This document shows positions 62,177-64,000 of a stretch of 64,000 bases of DNA, one piece after another. The notes below the pieces were generated by a model. The model did no database searches. It saw only the letters and a program-made list of their open reading frames with translations, and had not been told where the DNA came from. Position numbers and translations under genes: made by a program. This stretch comes from Vulgatibacter incomptus. GTDB taxonomy: Bacteria > Myxococcota > Myxococcia > Myxococcales > Vulgatibacteraceae. The first letter of the stretch is position 1, and each line of letters begins with the position of its first letter. The DNA lies in the NCBI RefSeq assembly GCF_001263175.1, contig NZ_CP012332.1, forward strand, positions 3,926,220-3,990,219. Reading direction: 5' to 3'.

Positions 62177-63775
62177 GTGAGCGACGAGCGAATCTCCGAT
62201 CCGAAGCCGAAGCGCCTGCAGCTCCTGGTCTGCACCGACCGCGCGGAGATCGCTGCGCGGGTGCTCCTCGCGTCGGAGCGCGACGGCCTCGACCTGACGA
62301 CCGTCGAGCGCGACGGGCTCGCGAACGCCTCGGCCCCCGGCGCCGTCCTGCTCCTGGACATGAGGCTCGGCGGCCCCTTCGGCGCCGGCACGCTCGCGTC
62401 GCTGCGCTGCGATCCCCGCTGGGCCGAGGCCCCCGTGATCGCCTTAGTCGGGGATCGCGACGAGGCGGCGATCCGCGACGCGGTCGGAGCCGGAGCGGAC
62501 GACTTCATCCGTGAGGAGTTCCTCGATCGGGAGCTGGCCACCCGCGTCCTCGGTCAGCGCAGGGCGTGGGAGCTGCGCGACGAGCTCGCGCAACGGGAAC
62601 GCGATCTCGTCGCGCTCGTCGATCTCACGCGCTCCTTCGCCGGCGCCCTCGACACCGGGGCGCTCCTCGAGGACGTGACCCGCCGCCTCGCCCGGGATCT
62701 CGACCTCGTCCGCTGCTCCCTCGTCCTCACCGATCCCGAGGGCGCCAACGGCACGGTGCTCGCCACCAGCGACGAGCCCGGCATCGTCCGCAGGCGGCTC
62801 GAGCTCGCGCGCTACCCGGAGATCCGCGAAGCGCTGCGCACCCGGCGCGCGGTCGTCCTCGAGGACGCCGGCCGCCACCCCCTCCTGGATCCCGTGAAGG
62901 ACGCGATCGCGACGGCGGGCCTCGGGGCCCTGGCCGTGCTGCCGCTGGCCCTCGAGGGCGAGCTCCTCGGCGTGCTCTTCCTCCGCTCGGCGTCGCCCGC
63001 GATCTCCTCCCGCGCGATTGACTTCGCCTCCACCGTGGCGAACGCCACCGCGGTCGCGCTCCGAAACGCCCGTTCGGTGGACGAGATCCGGGTCCGGATC
63101 GATCAGGCCGAGGACAAGCTCCGCGACCTGCGCCAGTTCGAGGAGATCCACGAGCACGTCTCCGAGGGGATCGCGCTCGTCGACGCACGGGACGGCCGCG
63201 TGCTCTCGGTGAACCCGGCTGCGCTCCGGATCGTCGACCTCGAGGCGTATCGGGTCCGTGGCCAGCGCCTCTCGAGCCTCCTTACCGGTATCGACGAGCC
63301 GCGTTGCGCCGAGCTCATCCGGAAGATGGCCCGGGGCGAGGAGGTCCGGGACGTCGGGATGGAGGTGCGGCGCCTCGATGGACACCAGGTGTACCTCGAG
63401 GTGAGCGGCGCGCGGCTGCGCGACGAGGTCGTGCTCTTCTCGGTGCGCGACGTCACCGAGCGCAAGCGGCTCCAGGCGCAGATGAGCGAGCAGCAGGAGG
63501 AGGCCGCCCGCCAGGCGATGATCGTGGAGCTGGCCGGCGCCGCCGCACACGAGCTCAACCAGCCGCTCACCGCGGTGATGGGATACGCGGAGCTCCTCAA
63601 CCGCAAGGTCTCGGAGCTCGATCCCGCGTCCCACCAGGTCGCGATCATCCACCGCGAAGCCGAGCGTATGGCGGAGATCGTCCGCAAGCTCGGGCGGCTC
63701 ATGCGCTACGAGACGGCGCCCTACGTCGGCGACACGCGGATCGTCGACCTCGATCGCGCCTCCCGCGACGAGTGA
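62177..63775 (+). CDS. REC-GAF-PAS-HisKA signalling protein without an ATPase domain
   Basis: A 532-residue protein. A receiver-like domain (about 10-130, Asp61 in VLLLDMRLGG) has an Arg where the conserved Lys is expected (DDFIREEF). It is followed by a GAF domain (about 155-295), a PAS domain (about 310-425, EEIHEHVSEGIALVDARDGR) and a HisKA segment with His458 (AAAHELNQPLTAVMGYAELL). The frame stops about 75 residues after this His, with no N, G1 or G2 box. The following 225 bases in other frames show no such motifs either. It cannot phosphorylate itself unaided, so it may be phosphorylated by a partner kinase. The GTG start at 62177 has a weak ribosome site. Confidence 0.8.
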   Translation: MSDERISDPKPKRLQLLVCTDRAEIAARVLLASERDGLDLTTVERDGLANASAPGAVLLLDMRLGGPFGAGTLASLRCDPRWAEAPVIALVGDRDEAAIRDAVGAGADDFIREEFLDRELATRVLGQRRAWELRDELAQRERDLVALVDLTRSFAGALDTGALLEDVTRRLARDLDLVRCSLVLTDPEGANGTVLATSDEPGIVRRRLELARYPEIREALRTRRAVVLEDAGRHPLLDPVKDAIATAGLGALAVLPLALEGELLGVLFLRSASPAISSRAIDFASTVANATAVALRNARSVDEIRVRIDQAEDKLRDLRQFEEIHEHVSEGIALVDARDGRVLSVNPAALRIVDLEAYRVRGQRLSSLLTGIDEPRCAELIRKMARGEEVRDVGMEVRRLDGHQVYLEVSGARLRDEVVLFSVRDVTERKRLQAQMSEQQEEAARQAMIVELAGAAAHELNQPLTAVMGYAELLNRKVSELDPASHQVAIIHREAERMAEIVRKLGRLMRYETAPYVGDTRIVDLDRASRDE

Positions 63776-64000
63776 GCGCGCGATCGCGCGGCGGCCAGCG
63801 CGTCCGGTCGGAGCTCGATCCGTCTCCCGGGGACGGCGGCTCCGCCCGGCGGCCGCTCGTCCTCGTCGGAGAGCCGACCTCCGCCGCGCCCGTGCGAGCA
63901 CCCGTGAAGCACGATCTGCGGATCCCTACTTGCGCCCGGGGCGCCTACAGGGGACACTTCGCAACCCAAGGATTTCAGGTTGAAGGGCGCCCGGCGGATC
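63776..64000. other. No supported gene at the right edge
   Basis: The last 225 bases contain no convincing coding frame, RNA gene or terminator. It is probably an intergenic region or the upstream part of a gene that starts beyond the window. Confidence 0.5.

Noticed and set aside
63721-63969. An 82-residue minus-strand frame at the right edge
   Set aside because: It overlaps the end of the signalling gene, has an Arg/Ser-rich composition and shows no ribosome site or motif.

Overview
This 64 kb window is very GC-rich, densely packed bacterial DNA. About 38 kb is an almost complete flagellar supercluster, followed by signalling and housekeeping genes. An MglA-family GTPase, multidomain histidine kinases and a sigma-54 activator, with high G+C throughout, suggest a flagellated member of the Myxococcota (Anaeromyxobacter- or Vulgatibacter-like). 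That placement is inferred from gene content and not from any marker phylogeny.

Layout. 1-1776 (+): the end of a cytochrome oxidase assembly gene (ccoG), a one-helix peptide, and hemN. 1820-14885 (-): late flagellar operon flgF-flgG-flgA-flgH-flgI-flgJ(M23 fusion)-flgM-flgN-flgK-flgL-(class I adenylate-cyclase-like gene)-fliC-fliD-fliS-fliT-like, with a near-perfect sigma-54 element in front of flgF. fliJ lies alone on the plus strand at 14985-15404. 15411-37424 (-): flgB-flgC-fliE-fliF-fliG-fliH-fliI-motE-fliK-flgD-flgE-flbD-motA-motB-fliL-fliM-fliN-fliO-fliP-fliQ-fliR-flhB-flhA-flhF-flhG-fliA, with sigma-54-like elements before flgB and fliL. 37498-40142 (-): a secreted TPR-like protein and a FleQ/FlrA-type AAA+ activator without a receiver domain. 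The AT-richer divergent gap upstream carries a fourth sigma-54-like element and four perfect-period 11-bp repeats.

40545-64000: GAF-PAS-PAS histidine kinase (+), DHA2 drug exporter (-), an LpoA-like TPR/periplasmic-binding lipoprotein, a site-2-type M50 protease, a zinc-ribbon membrane protein coupled to a DinG/XPD helicase, a DHH-like protein (-), Lon, an MglA-like GTPase coupled to a PocR histidine kinase, thiL, a minimal MCP-CheW-CheA operon, larB-larC, and a REC-GAF-PAS-HisKA protein without an ATPase domain.

How it fits together. The AAA+ activator probably drives sigma-54 promoters for the basal body/export operon and for the flgF operon. FliA and FlgM would then provide a sigma-28 checkpoint for flagellin, and a sigma-28-like element sits directly before fliC. 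FlhF/FlhG probably set flagellar number and position. The least explained item is the 745-residue protein between flgL and fliC. By eye it resembles a class I adenylate cyclase whose catalytic Gly-Ser and Asp-x-Asp motifs are lost. Other unusual items are the 11-bp repeat array, the kinase lacking a catalytic domain, the GTPase-kinase pair, and a DHH-like protein with inverted motif order.
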